This document shows, in pieces, positions 36,922 through 51,600 of a stretch of DNA of 64,000 nt (position 1 is its first letter; the number at the start of each line of letters is the position of its first letter). A program made the translations under genes and the position numbers. Origin of the DNA: Opisthorchis felineus. Its lineage: Eukaryota; Platyhelminthes; Trematoda; Opisthorchiida; Opisthorchiidae. Location: assembly GCA_004794785.1 (NCBI GenBank), contig SJOL01008995.1:67989-131988 (forward strand), in the 5' to 3' direction. The notes beneath the pieces are model-generated. The model was not told where the DNA came from. It saw only the letters and a program-made list of their open reading frames with translations, and searched no databases.

Positions 36922-39436
36922 GGTGCGTGGGCCCTGGCATGAGAGTCCTCTTGGTCAAAGACAGTGATGGCTAACAATATCCAACATCGCCTAAATCAGT
37001 TTAATGAAAGCTTTCAACTTTTATCTGCGACTAATAGTTTGCTGACCAGATATCAACCAGCTACAGCTCCAAGCAAGAGTTCAAAATTAGACACAGGTAC
37101 CAGCATTCATGATGGCGCCTCGTAACACCACCAAGTTATAGAGAACATCGTCAAGCCCCATTAACGACTTTATAAGGCAAACTACACAGGAATGGAGCAG
37201 AATTAGACCAGAGTCGGTGCATTGACTTGAAACGTGCACATCATAAAAGGTCTGTAAGGAGTGAGACTGAATACCTTTTGGACATCATAATTTTCCTACC
37301 TGGAATTTCAACATGAGAACCATAGAAGTTGGGTAAATCCTAGCTGTAACGCGGATAACATCTTCATGCGCATATAAGCGTTCCAGTTGGGATAGTGACG
37401 CGTACTATCAAGGAAATCAATGTGAACAATGGTAGTAAAACGCGAAAGTGTGCTATTCAGAACCTGTCACAACGATTAAAACACTCCATTATTGCAACCC
37501 TTCATCGACTACTTAGGAGTCCTCGGGCAGCCGACTCTGTAGACCAAATCATGCCTCCCAGTGATTGCACATCAATTTTAGACAGGCAACCACGCCCATA
37601 AGGACAAGATGGTTGTAAAGTGAAATCTTCTGTGACCGACGTGGAAGAAAATGGTTATTTTATCCCACAAGTAGATCGACTGTCTGATCGCCCGCACAAC
37701 CTACGCCCTTCTTATCAGTAACTAGGATTGTCGGGAGAGACTGAGGAAATGTGCAAGTGTGCATGCAAACTCAGTATCTTCATGATTAACCTGCTTGGCA
37801 GAAAGCATTTATCGTCCCGAGTGAGTAGTATCGTCTTGGTCAGTATAAGCGAACGGATGAAATATTGGATTGTAATTTTCGGCTGAAGCAGAAACCGACT
37901 ACCTACAGGATGCAGCGTTTCCCCATAGTGGACCTAGGCATGTGGAAATTGTGCCCGTATCAGAGACAGGACCAACAAAGGATGGAAATGTCAAAGTTGG
38001 ACCACATCCATGATGATCGAATTAGTCGAGCGGGAATCTACCACTATGTACAGCTGCTGAAAATCAAAAAGGCGCCTCTATTAACAACAAAGTCCACATT
38101 CTAATTTGTCACTTACGTTTCACCTAATTTCAAGCCAACAAGAGCTGTCGTGGGCGCTGCACTAAGTCCCGCCTCACGGACTGTCCCACAAAAATGGAAT
38201 ATAACGAACCATGGGATGAATTGCAAACCCCAAGTCTAAATGACAACTTGACACAAGAACCAGCCAGACAAATAGAGCTGTATTAGAGGTCAAGTAAACC
38301 CAGTGATCGAGGTTCTTGTCACGACGTTCGCTATGACTAGGCAAGGGCGCAGGAAGAAAACGCATGACCTGAAGACAATGTAGGAGAAATTTAAAAACGA
38401 GTCCTAATCCCTGTTCTGGTTTGAGAAATCCAAATTCGCCGAAGTCTCTCATGCCTTTATATTCTGAAAGCGCAATTGCCGTTGGATGTGCTTCATCATA
38501 ACCTAACGCAAAAATGAAGAAAGCTTGATTGTAAAAAGTAGTGCAAAATAAATTCAACTGACTTTAAATGTAGAGCAAACGCCTGGAGAAACTTGATTTA
38601 AACACGGCGAGAAGCCTGATTTGGGGCTAAGATTAACAGGTAAGGCTAGGTCTCAGAGATCCGATAACTTTGGGATTTATGTAATATAATATGTATATGT
38701 ATGTATACGCATGGGTATATGCATAGATGAAAGGGTAGGTAGCTTCGCATGGAAGAACCATGTCCAAATTTCGTACAGTGATGACTGTGCTCACGAAGCT
38801 GATTATCAAATCAGTCGTGTGCACGTACACAATGGGCGAGATAGATAACATCTCCCGGGGGAATGAATCAATACATACCAATCGATATGTGCGTACGTCT
38901 CATGACTCCGGGCCGTACAGATCATCTTTGTGCGTGCGTGTATCCGTGACAAGTTAGACGAAACAACAAATCAGAAGGGAGAGCAATAACTGTTTCGGTC
39001 AAGTAATGGACAGGTGAAAATACGTAACGGAACGCGTGCAGCTGCTTGTTTCGTTGCCCGAAAGAGCGTGTGAACGCAAACTTTCGCGGATCACAAAAAT
39101 AAGCGCGACACGGTTGGAGCTGGACAGCAGGCCAGCAAGCAAGGAGACCCACTGGCCTGAAACCGTGCACGTAACACAATAACTGGCAAAAAATGAAACA
39201 ATCGAACAAAAACCAATGTATACATACAGGGATGCGGAGGAGGGAAGGAGGTGTCACAGTTGAAGCGTCATCACATTGTGCGTTTCGAAATGGAAAACGA
39301 ATGGGAAGACACGCACAAAAAGGAGAAGACGCGCAGTAGTCTATAGGCACATGTGTACAGGATTGATGAAGACAAAGTTCAAAATGGTGCTGGTTGAACG
39401 GGCGCGTAAACAAAAGGCTGCGATGAATCTGATTGA

Positions 39437-39630
39437 CTAGGACAGATGGAACGCGTTTTGTCCCTCACGGATAGCGTAGTGCAACTTGGAGGCAAGCATT
39501 TCTTTGGATGAGTAGTCGGGCAACTTTAGGTAGTTTTGACAGGTCATCACAGATGGCAGGTGGCTATCCGCATTTTCTCCGCTCTCCCGTTTCAGTACGA
39601 TCTTCAGGGGTGGTTTCAAAGCACGGAAAC
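39437..39630 (-). CDS. TRIP12: TRIP12 last exon: catalytic C-terminus of the HECT domain
   Basis: The acceptor (ccgttacag, AG at 39631-39632) joins G|GT TTC to continue [12 protein letters not shown] from the previous exon in phase 1. The exon carries [19 protein letters not shown]; the Cys codon at 39539-39541 is the expected thioester cysteine. It ends GQNAFHLS and TAG at 39437-39439, the normal TRIP12 terminus, so the gene's 3' coding end is complete. Confidence 0.97.
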
Positions 39631-42600
39631 CTGTAACGGAAAACAGTATGGAACAAACAGATGGAGCCACGGAGTCAGGTAAGAAAATAACTCAAATGGA
39701 TAAAACTGGGATCTTCGTGCCACACGTTATCAGTGTACCTCTTCTCAAAGCTACTTCATAGAAGTTATTTCTCCCAACCCCTATGGCGATCACTTTTCAG
39801 AAGCAAAACTATCGCAACAACCAAAAATAACATCACTTGCCCGATTCAGCATCAAGTCCCGCATCTTCCAGTTGATTTTGACATGCACCCATGCAAATTA
39901 ATACTCCGTATGGGGATGACGGGAATACATAAAATCTACACATGTCGGAAGATTGTATGCCTTCATTTGTTGTTGCCCTTCAGTTGAATAATCCATTTAC
40001 CAAAATATCACGATGAGGTGGGCGACCAGATTATGTTTATTGAACAAACTAACAGAAATGATTGTGGCCCTATCGTCCGATTAACTAGCCGTAACAGGGT
40101 ATTGGAATGAAAACGCCCAGCAGACAAATACTTCGGTTGTGACCCACTCATGCGGTTCGTTCTGTTGGCCATTAAGTCGTATCAAGCCAGCACGACATAC
40201 ACAACGACTTCACAGAATGGTGAAACCGGGAAAGAGACGGAAGCACAGTGTCTCTTGACTTTTCAGCATAGATCAGTTAGACTCACATGACGAAATTTCC
40301 ATTAAGAATTCCCAAATCTCCTTACAATATGAACAATACTAAACAAGGGTATAATATCCCTTGGTTTAAATAAGAGAATGGGAGATGCTTGTGATAGCAA
40401 CAGACAGGCAGTTAGAGCGTCACTGAATTTTTCTAACTGATCACGTGGGAAATGAATTTTTGTTGGAACCCGAATTCTGTAGGTTATGGGGCATTGGGAT
40501 CTGATTGATTACCCAATGTAGTGGTTAAGATGAGGTTTACTGGAACTGTTCATCAGCTGGTAGCTTCAGAGAAGGCGACAGAACCACTGGTCACCAATCA
40601 ACTCAATCATGTGAAGTGCCCCCAAAAAAGAATAATGAATGAGTTGTGATATATGGATCAGGCACATCTAGTGAAATGCAACCGGAAAGAAAATACGGCT
40701 GTAAAATCTGTCCTCTAGTCCTTGTGACAAATATATTTTTAGTTACAGGATACAAGACTGTGTCACAATGAATGATTGTGAATACAACCATGAAACACAG
40801 ATCACTCAGCAACTTCACTGTTGAAGCTATAGTCCTTTAGGTGCACTCCAATGAATATACTGCATAACTCGAATGACTTTCGACCTAGAGTGGAAAACGG
40901 ACTCACCTCCGACAGGAAGACGGGGACTGCCAGTGACAAACTGTAGGAACAAACGCCGCTCTTCTTCGTCAAACTCAGACATAACTTCGAAAAGATTGCG
41001 AATGCTCCGAGACTGTGGAGTGTAGCCATGGTCACATCGACAAGATTCCGTTAGTTTCTGTACATCCCACTCATTGGAGGTCGATGACTCTCTTTCGCCT
41101 GATCGTGACGGGCTCCCAGAGTTATCACCCCACAGCGTCTCGAAGTGCGAGAAAGATCGACCACAAAACAGTCCTTCCATTTCGTCTGGCTGAAACAATA
41201 TCGCCAAACGCTGTCGTACTTTGGGCAGTACGGAGTCAAACCCTTCTACGACAGATTCCATTTGCCGATGTACACCCTCAATTACCAACCAGTGAGCGAC
41301 AAGACGGATGTAATCACCTAGGTTACTTCCATTCACCATGACATGACTCCCATTCTTCAACAATTCAATCTATAAATGTGGTGAAATAACAAGGAAACTC
41401 AAGTAAAGTTGCTAAAAGCGTTACGATGCAGGAGAAACAGTGACGGAATTTAACCGGTTAATTATACACATGATTGGGTATACAAAAAATGCACACCTAC
41501 TGTCAGTGGCGGTGGCAACAGCTGGAAATCGCAGTGCTGTATGGCACGGATCATACTGATTCCGGTACACGTTGGTAATGGTAGTGTGCGAACAGCAGAG
41601 CACCCCGTACCAGGGGCGTACCAGTGTAAACCCGATAGAGAAAGGAATGAATGATTTTGCGAAAATTCCGGATGCTGTTCGCCTTCCAAGATGGGGCCCA
41701 CGTGACCTTCCCTCTACTTGCCTGGAGACATTGAAAGATATGGCGGCCAATCAATGGAGGCTAGCGTAAGGTTTCACCCGTCCCATTTTTCTTCTTTCCA
41801 TTATAAGGCTTTGTTCAACTGAATGACAAGGCTGTATGGAAGTAAAGCATCAGTTTTCTTCGGTGATGTTGCTGTCGCAAGCACGCGAGCACTTATCATA
41901 TATTCGTGTCTTTTTATTCAGCCACATGCATTGTCGTGTGAACAGGCTCCAGTGATTGCAAGCACAAAATCTCCTGTAACATGACCAGAATAACTCTTTC
42001 TGCAACAGCCCCGCGCAACTCGGTGCTGCTGGACTCATCGTCTAGCTTCACTAGACGATTCATTTACATAGACAGAGAAGACCTCCTGGAGTGTCGATGT
42101 GACATTGTCCATGTACTTGTGATTACAAAAAAAAACAGAATGGCCACAGGCGAGAAGAACCAAAAATAAAAAAATCGTTCAGCTGTAGCACCCTTTCGGT
42201 GCCTAGCTGCCATGCCACTAGAAGGAAGCACAAGGGTTGAGATACTGCCAGGTTGCCCAAGCATAGAAAAGAGAAGTCGAGAGGCACAGGTCGGGTTCGA
42301 ACCACGGTCCTTCCGGTCAGTAAATTCACGCTCCAACCATTGAGCCAAGCATCTGATTGGTCAGGTACTCGTTATCCCACACGTGATCAGCATCGACTGT
42401 TTTCGAAACTGAAATGAGCACTGCTAAGTTCGGTTCCTTTCGAGAGCGACAAGCCATACACACTATTATTCAGTAGCAATGTACACGGCATGTTCAAAGT
42501 GAGTTATTCGCGTAGCACTTCCAGAAACCAGTAGAGAAAATGTTGGAACCACTTTCGTTTGCAATCCATGTGGAGCATTACAGACTAGCCTTGATTCAAA

Positions 42601-45600
42601 AACGTCAGTCCCTAATGTTCGGCGACTTCCAAATATGGCATAAATCAGAAACGTTTTCCAAGAGGTCTCGCGAAGCCATGTTTAAGTACTTGTTTCATTT
42701 CATCCTTGTTATTGTTCAAACGCAACCGTTTGAAACAGGATTTCTCAATTAGGGGTCGAGTGAAGAATCTGACATCTCGAAATAACGATATTTGATGTCA
42801 CGTCGAAAGTGATCGCATGTTTGTTGGGTTGCTTTTTATTCCAGTGTTTAGTAGGTTGTCAACAGACGGGTAAAAAAGATCTTTTAATGGATGTTCAGCG
42901 ATATTACTTCGTTAGGCGACTACTACATTTTATAAAGGCGATCTATGGTCCGCCCCATTGAAAAAGAAGTACAAGAACTCGCGGTAACATTCTGAAGGAT
43001 ACAAACATGGACGCCTGCGGGAATGTGATCGAAAATAAAATTCATGCTGTTCACTCAACTGGATACATGAAGCGAGAATGATGCCTCAATTACGTGACAC
43101 GAAACAGCGAAGAGCACGAGACTATTCTCTGACAAATTCCTTTGATCCGCCAACAGACCAGTTGAGGCTAAATAATCATTGGATGTAACTTCACGCCATT
43201 TTACTATTCCACAACTGTCAGCATACACTGACCTTGGGCGTCTCAGACAGGGTTCGCACGTGAACCAAAGATAGGGCAATATAATACTCCCCCTTTATAA
43301 AAAAAATTCGGGATCATCTAAACCGCTTCTAATTTCAAGGCATTGCTCATTTAGCGGTTCAGTCCAAAACAAGGCCAGGATAGAACAGGGGTTCATATAG
43401 GAGTCATACCATTTCATTCACAGTAAGTTTACACATGAATTCTGCAAAAATGACCGCTAAATGAATGTCAGTGCTCCGGGAAAGTATCACACAAACCAGT
43501 TTTGACCTCTAGATCAGTAGACGGGTATTTCTTGTTGGTAATAAGTTCTTTGTTTTGGACTATATTAGATATTTGGAAACGATCACCGAGATACATATTC
43601 ATAGTGCGTCAATTGCTCTATCTTACTTCGCTGCGACGTGCAACCTTGACCTATTTGGCCAAGACAGACAATTAACTGGAGGCGCCATTCATGGACTCGC
43701 CCTGCAGTCGTTCAACAAACTGAACGAATGAAGTGAGTTGTGTCGGACCATAAGCTAACCATCACCTGTTGTGAGTTTAATCGATTCAGTGAGTAGAACC
43801 CAATCTATTTGGCTCTAGCCAGCAAGTGAAATTGAGTCAAGATAAAGAGTGAAACCGCCAACCATCAGTGCGGTAATTGTTTGGTTCGAGTTTGAGTGTT
43901 ATGCTACACATTTGGTGGCTCCTGCTCGATTGCTGGAGGATTTTGTCAGCATGGAGAAGTTACACTGAAAAGTGACTGAACGTAAGGATATTTCCTCTTA
44001 CTAAGTGTTTCTTAGAGGTGTGGTTTCGTACAATCATTGAGAATAGGAGCGCCGATGAGTGAAATGGATCCTATTCCTTATACAGTGTGTATCCACGTTG
44101 CAAGTACGAGAAGAACTCGTGATGTAGCTTGCCAAAATATGCCACGGTGCAGGAACGGGTGTAACGGAATGTTGCAAGACTCTGATGGTAAATACGGCGA
44201 ATAAGATGGATTGTACCAACCTGGTGTCGAAAGCACACACGAAGACCTAAGTTAGTTGTTGTGAACACGGACGAGGCCATCTCCAAGGTAACAATATTCC
44301 ATCTTAGCTTAACCACAAAACCCGAGGAGGTGATACCATACCAAGTGATCGTCCACATGAACTGCTGTGGCTGTTCTCTCGTCTCTAAAATAATGTTGAC
44401 TTTTGATGGTACATACACTTGTGGATACCTGGCTAGCTACATATTACTAAATGTACAATTATCACGAGCACTAACCTCAAAAATGCTGCATCAAAGTAAA
44501 GCAACAAATGTGTACTGGCGCCCTATGTCCATTTAATTCACTTGCTTTGTAAAGCTTCTCGACAGTACGCTGCTATGTATCGCAGCACTTACACCATAAT
44601 CCACCGTTACGTTAGAACATACTCATTTGGAGAGAGTAGTGCCATGTAGATCTATGTCAGTAAGAAGTGAGAATATCTCTGACCTGGCGGAACACTAACA
44701 GCACACTTACATCGTAGCCAGGCAGCACAAAGTTCAAGCATAAGTCCTCGATTTCGTTGTCCAAGACAAGTAAAGCTGCTTTGAGTTCATCCACGCCACG
44801 ATGGTGTGAACCACGTGAAGCACAACTGGATTTGGACGATGAAACAGGAACAAATGAGGCGCCTCTTGTATGTGAGCCACCTTGAATGTGGGTCACATTG
44901 TTCAATTGTTGAGTTAGCTGTCGACAAAGGTACTGACGACGATTTGCCATGTCTGCTAACTGACGTAAATGTCTTGCCAGCTCCGGATCGACTAAGGCCA
45001 AATCATTGGGAAGAATATGGCCATCAGAAATAGCTTCGAGTGGAGAAGGGGCCAGAAACCACTTAAAGAAAGCAGCAGAAAACGGCAAATCTAGTTGGCG
45101 CCAATCCAGAAGCGCTCGAGCCATTAAGCGACCAAGAAAGACGAATCTGGAACGCACCTAAAGAGGAGACAGGAAAGGCGGCGACATGAAAAACAGTCCT
45201 CGGGTAGGTGGGGTAAAAGACTACCAAAATAACCTTGCATCAGCGAAGCAGATCCGGACTGCAACGGCCAAAATTACATAGAACTCGTGACCAGGTGTGC
45301 AGTAGCGTCTGATAGTCTTACCTCACGAACAACAGCCGAGCGTGCCTGTTTCGCCAAAGGTCGAGGATATAACCCTGGAGCCGGTGCTACGACGTATCCA
45401 TCATTAGTAGTCTCACTGCCATACCAAAGATTGAGCGAAGACTTCATGAGCTCGCGGCTGACCAATGTGTAAAATTCTAGGGTAGGACCCAAGCCAAAGC
45501 CTACTTCACTATCGAACGCAATTTCAAGTACTGCACGTGAATCCATTAATTCACTCAAGGTGGACTCCGCCTGACGCAAAAGACGCTTTCCATCACGATG

Positions 45601-48582
45601 AACTGTGACTTTGTGGCGCCGAAGATTGGGAGACAATGCCAATCGTGTATGGTAGCGACTTCTCACGTGGGAATGTCGTGTAGAATCGGGTCGGATGGGT
45701 AAAACGATATTTGGTATGAGCTGCCCATTTTCTGCTGAGGGAGCAAGCAGAGACAGATAATTGAGGCCTGAAGTGCTCACTGGGGAACCAGGATTGCCGG
45801 ACTGGGGAAATTCAGAGCCCACATTGTTTCTGGGGATGGATGAATGTGCCACAGAAAGAAGTGAGTTGTCCTGAGCGTTTGTGACGGTAGGATTTCTGTA
45901 GCCAGTAACCATTTGTTGTTCCATCTCCGATACTGCAGATGTGGCATCCTGTAAGTCGGAGAGACAATATATAACAGGTCATCGTGCAAAACTGTTAGTT
46001 GGCTACAGGTTGCTACGTTGTTTCTATCAAACTGATGTACTGATTCTGGTGACCACAAAATCAAGGGCGAGGAGTCGGATTAACATGGAGGGTGTCACAC
46101 ATGCTACAAAGTTGTACCTAGCTCTGAAGAATTGTTTAGCATGTACTAGGTTCAGTCAGACCAACAGTGTGAGCGGGTTATTACTTATTTGAGGCAATTA
46201 ATGTGGTCGGAATTATTTCTCATCGGCAAAGGATGGGAAGTTTTGGAAATTTCGAACTGGAAAACGGAAACTAGACTGCTTAATTACTTGCAAATTTTAG
46301 GTGAAAAAGGACTGGTCAGCTTTCGAAAAACCGCGTAGCATGGAGATTTCCGGGTGTACGAGGTGGGTGTCGAGTAGTGTTTCTCAAAGTGAGCGACAGA
46401 ATAAGCCCATACGAGAGAGAGGTGGGGGGCGATACAGTGATCTTAACTATCTTCGACACCTGGGGTCAGCTAGTATGCCAATTCACCGACACACTACGTA
46501 GATAGCTGTGATCGCATTATCATGCAAAACGTCCTTCATGACTGCTTATCGCACTGAATCTGTGCGTCACCGCTTTTGAGTGGGTTCAGACAAGTCTACA
46601 TGGCCTAGAAAGGTTCATTGTTTGCAGTCTTGTGCTATTAAAATGCAACCGTCTGAGAGTAAGCAGCCATTGCGAGTAGTCAGGGATGGTTTGTTGAATG
46701 GACCTCAACTTCACAACGAAGCTAGTTTGTCAGGATGAGCCTCCAGGAGACCTTTGTGCCTCTTTAGTATGGAGATTAATCCATAAAACTCGTCATGTTC
46801 GTGGTGCATTCACAACATATTATCGTAGGAAATGACATTAAGATTTCTGGTTGTGCACAGAATTATGGAAATGCTGTCCTCGATTGGGGTAAAAGTAAAA
46901 TGTTTGCCCAATGCATCATCATTTTTAGTGGAAGAAGTTTCCAACACGAATTACTCTAAAATCCGAAAGCGACTTCACGTGTCTGAGATTGGAATCCTAG
47001 GCCTTTTCTAAGTGACTGGTGGCCATCAAACCCAGCCACCCGATTTGTTGCTTTGTGTACAATGAGCTTCCAAGATAGACCCCAACGGAGGAACGTTTTC
47101 CGATCTTCCGGAAGGCGATCGCACACCCATTTGTGCATGAAGAGAGACTGCAGTACATATGTTCCAAAGGACTGACCTGCCTACCGAAGGGAGCATAAAA
47201 ACTAACTTTGAATGATCATATAATTTGTTTCGTTTAAACTTTTCTGGTTTTGTTGATGATGAGGTGAGGGGTGTGATGGCGTCGTGAATAAGGTACTAGG
47301 AGGCCGATGGGCTGAAAGGTTTGAGAAACACTGGTGTGGATAGATCTATCAAGTAACCGGGGAAACACTTGTGAAATGTTGTAATTATCCTTTCGCATGG
47401 TCGTTTACTCAACACCAGTTGCCAAGCACTAACCTCTGAATAAGAAAAGTGTGGAAGGCTTTTTGAGACAGATCCGATGAGAGCATGAAGTCGGTGCAAA
47501 ACGACCCGAAAACAACATTTTACCCCTTAACTCCGAAACGTTAAAAATAATCATCGAACTAGACGGCTAGCAGGCACTGATCGACCGCATGACCCTTATG
47601 AGAGGTCGTCTCCTAATATCTCACAAACCATATCCTCCAAGAGACTAATATTTACTTTAACCAAGCATTTCTATCGTAGAGGAAGGGGCTAGTTAAACAG
47701 CAGTAATCGTATATGGTGTGATCCCCCAAGAGAAACTATTTTGAAGAGACGGCAACTTCGGGAGGGTCCATAAGGCGTCCCTAGTTAGTCGCGGCCTGGT
47801 CATCATCGAATGCCCAATTTTTCAAGATGGGCACTCGGAAGGATCACTGAGTCGAGAAAAATGAACTACAGCAAATTCCCAAAGAAAGGTTAATTTCCTC
47901 GAGAGATTACTGTAATCATGGTGCTCACCTGGAAACGTAGCAGGGTCCGATCACGGTCAAAATTGTAGGCATAAAAAAACATGCGTCGAATATCGAACGG
48001 AAACAAAAAGGGACAGGTAGATATCAAGTGAGTCAACCATCCGGGAAGGTTTCCGGCGAGCACGCTGAATGGATCTTGCAGCTGACGATTGGCTTTGATG
48101 GCGAGTTTAGGACTGCGAAAAACCATCTAAAAAAGAGGACATTAGGGTTAGAGCATTGCGCAGTGATCAGAAAAATGCCCTGGCATCTAACGGCAGGCAA
48201 GGAAACAGATCTCGAGTCCGAAAGTTGGCTGCAAATTAGCATGAATACCGACCTCAAAAAAGACGACCCAGGGTGCATTGTGAACGCATCCGTATACCGG
48301 CTGATTAAATTAAGACTAAAACCAAACCCAGAAAGTAACTGTGCGGTATGTGATCACCCGTGCTTTTATAGCAAACAGTTTTGTCAGGTATGTGATTCAG
48401 CTGATTTCGCGCTCGGTGTTCGGAAACGGAGTAATTTAAGCTGAATAGTATGAAAAATAATTGAGCGGGATAAAGTAATGTAATGGAGGGTCAGAATCAA
48501 CATGTGCAACGATTAACTGAACTCAGTTTATTCCCGAGTTGAGGGTACAATGAAGTATGTGACACAGTACAAATGATCAAAA

Positions 48583-48625
<43 letters not shown>

Positions 48626-51600
48626 GTATATATGCGGAACACACGGGAAAGTGCTGCAGGAATTCTTCGATTTCGACAGCATGAAAGCAGAAATTCAATC
48701 AGCCAGCTAAATGCGTGACAACTGGCTTCCATTTGACCACATTTCCCATTGCTTGATAACAATGGACGCCCAAGTCAAGGGTTTACGCGCACCATCGCGG
48801 GATGCGAAATCCATTGTACTGTAGCCCTCTTGTGATTATACCCAAAGGGGATTCAACTATTGGGCGCGTACCGTTCAAACTAGAAAGGTGATGTTTCGAC
48901 ATAGAAACCTACCCAATCACGTACTGACGATATCGCCTTCAACGGTAAGAAAACCTTTGCAAAACAGATGCCGAGCTGATAGGAAAGAGTCATAGCTACA
49001 TTTTTCTCTTTCAGTGAGAAGGCAACCAACGCCATCAACGAGACGGCACCACAGGCTGTGGTGCTAACAAAGCTCTGTCTAGAGACTGTGTCAGGAATAG
49101 AAAATACCATCCGGATCAGTCTGTTACAAGCCCAGATTTTATTCTGCAATTGACAAAACGATAAACACTGTAAAGCAGTTTCGTCTTTATTGAAAATCAT
49201 CAGCAATTCGAATCCCACTAGGGAGATTGGATCAGGTAACTTGTTGAACAGATATTTGAAGATCTTTTCATTCCTGTATGGTTTATCGATGAATAGGGTG
49301 ATTGACTCGTACTTAAAAAGAATATAGTGCCATTTTTATCTTCAACCATGCAGCTCATATCATGTAGTTTAGCGAAGACTGGCTCACAAGCGGCAACTTC
49401 TCAGAAAGAACGTGTCACACGGGGAGTCAGTCTATACGAAACTACAAGACGTGAATGATGTGGTTAAAGAACAAGCGGTATTTTATCCCGGCTAGACATT
49501 AGCTACTTACATTAGCCAGCTACAACGGAATGGCAGTACACAAATTCCTGTTGGAAATGCCCGATCAGATCCTCCAAGAGATCGATGAGATGTGCACCGC
49601 ACCCTACACACAGGAAAGGAAACAACAAAACGGTCCCTCTCGGCACTTCAAAATGGGTTAAATTCACTTAGAGAATGAAATCCACTGTTCAAAGTCCAAA
49701 ATCTATCCACTAACCGCACCGCAACTTCTTGTGTAGCCCAATAAAGAGGCAAAGTAGGCACGGCGTCAGCAAGACAGGTCCCATCAGCTTCTGATACTGT
49801 AGTTGACAGATATTTCTAAGGACCTTTATTACTTTTACTACTGCCCTTTTCGGCGGTAGCAATGTCTCCAAACGTGATGCAATAACCATCTTGCCCAAAA
49901 CAGTGTGCTCATGCCATCTTCGTTAACTCTACTACAAGATGCTTCGGCTTCTGCACACACCAGTCGTGCCACACTAGAACGTATGGAACAACAACCCTGG
50001 ACACCGGGGTTTTGTGTAAATTTCGTCCCTGTAAGTATTTTTTCTGAGGACGGATGCGCGTACATTCGGCAAGCTGGGGCCTACTGAAACCCAGTTTGTT
50101 GAGAACAATTAAAAACTAGACATGAACCTCGGTGCACATACGAATAGCGAGAAGCATGATACATCCCGATTGAGTGAACATTAAAAACGATTGCTTGTGG
50201 CCATATAATTATTCTGCACACTTCCTCAACTCCTCTGCTTTCAGACAGGCACTTCTCACGACTAATTGATATAGCCACGAAACGACACATGGAAAAAGGG
50301 GTGGTCGCATAGGTATTTAGTGCACTGTATAGGAATTCGCATGTTCCCGTAGACAAGCATTTCGGACCAAAAATAGGTTTAGCGGGGCGATTTTTTTCGG
50401 GGTAGCGAAAGCAATTATTCTGAAAAGTAAGGGAATATCGAAGAGCAACTCTACGACATGTTTACCCATTGGCTTCCTTAGAACGCCCAAAGAGCAAGCG
50501 CAATGCCGGTCTTCCCTCCAGACCGCACAAAATTTTCAAATGAATACGTGATGCCGTGGCCACAGAAACAAAACAAGCTTATTCAAACCGAAATCATTCA
50601 AATCATTCAAACGAAATCATTACCATGTAAGTAAACGAGGAACATTTAACTGAAGGGACACTATTCATAAGGTTGCTGAAAACTTTTCGACAGCCCGTGA
50701 CCGGTTCCGCCCGTCTTGGGGCTCATGAGGCAAGCACCGCTGAGATCCAGCCAAGTCTCCCGTTAAAACCAAGTTAGTTTGTGAATGAGCGCACATGAGG
50801 AAAGAAAACAAAAAAAGTGTTCCAAGAAAAAGCAGCCATGGAGCAATCGGTTTTGAACGAGCTGTATCGGGCAAAAGTTTTGTCTTCTTTGAGGTTAATC
50901 CGGAAGACGTGCAGAGATCAGTCGTGAGATTAATTAATATTCTTCTTCCACAGATCTGCACCCGCATCACAGATCCCTCTGAATTAGGAACTACCTAAAA
51001 TAATGATGGAAACAACATACCAAATAGCTTAGCCATCACCGAACTCAGTACTTTTCAAGACAACATGGAATCAAGAGGAATGACGGACCCTGAGTTCCGG
51101 GACGGGCCGTGAGGAAACATAGACAGAAATACTATGACAATTTGAAAGCTGTTACCAAGCTGCCCTAATCGAGTCGACCTTAAGTACATCGTTTGGTATC
51201 CAACCGGTTAAGATAAACCTCACTGACTCGACAAGGGTAGCCACTCTTAGGTGGGGTTGTTGAAAGGCAGTATATGGTCGGCTTATGTATCAGACGTTCC
51301 CTACCGTTTACTGTATGACCGAGACTACCAGTATGAAAGCATGTTTTATTCTAGTTACTAACTGCTCAAAAATCAATAAATAGGCACCAACAGGAGCACT
51401 TACTGGAGACAAAATAGGATACGGATCCAGTACATCATGCAATGTGTACCAAAGACGACTGATAGCGTGGAATACTCGAAGTAAGGAAAGCGTCGCAACA
51501 ATGGGTTGTTCGGTTAAATTCGCACTTGCAACATTCAGTTCAGCGGGAAAGTGGTCTTCCTCATTGGTATTGGTCGACGCGGTTGGACATCCACCCTTTG

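Larger units (their letters stand above)
11045..39436. other. 28-kb gene-poor region rich in old repeats
   Basis: I found no exon in this stretch that matches a family I know. The open frames (up to about 163 codons) lack domains and consistent codon character, and none pairs with another by splice phase. What can be identified is at least eight copies of the ctcataagg dispersed repeat, one tRNA-headed SINE, a GAT-rich simple repeat near 28042-28090, and TATG-rich DNA near 38686-38720. Two minus-strand frames (36592-36921 and 38174-38557) are candidates for lineage-specific coding but are unproven. Confidence 0.5.
48127..51403 (-). other. TRIP12 intron with microsatellite and repeat
   Basis: A 3.28-kb phase 0 intron. 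It holds a (TA)n tract at 48585-48624 and a ctcataagg repeat fragment at 50669-50795. Confidence 0.8.

Noticed and set aside
38922..39413. 163-codon minus-strand open frame just after the TRIP12 stop
   Set aside because: It starts 24 bases beyond the TRIP12 stop codon, lies in the probable 3' UTR, is very rich in Cys/Phe/His/Pro without a domain, and has no separate transcription or splice signal.
42123..42348. Two overlapping open frames of 68 and 94 codons
   Set aside because: They are translations of the tRNA-headed SINE.
44071..44418. 115-codon minus-strand frame between HECT exons
   Set aside because: The HECT domain continues directly from NFVLPGYD to IELLKNG without it, so it is intronic.
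48028..48444. 138-codon plus-strand open frame
   Set aside because: Its first 100 bases are antisense to the secure TRIP12 exon 47929-48126 and the rest is intron; no domain is recognisable.
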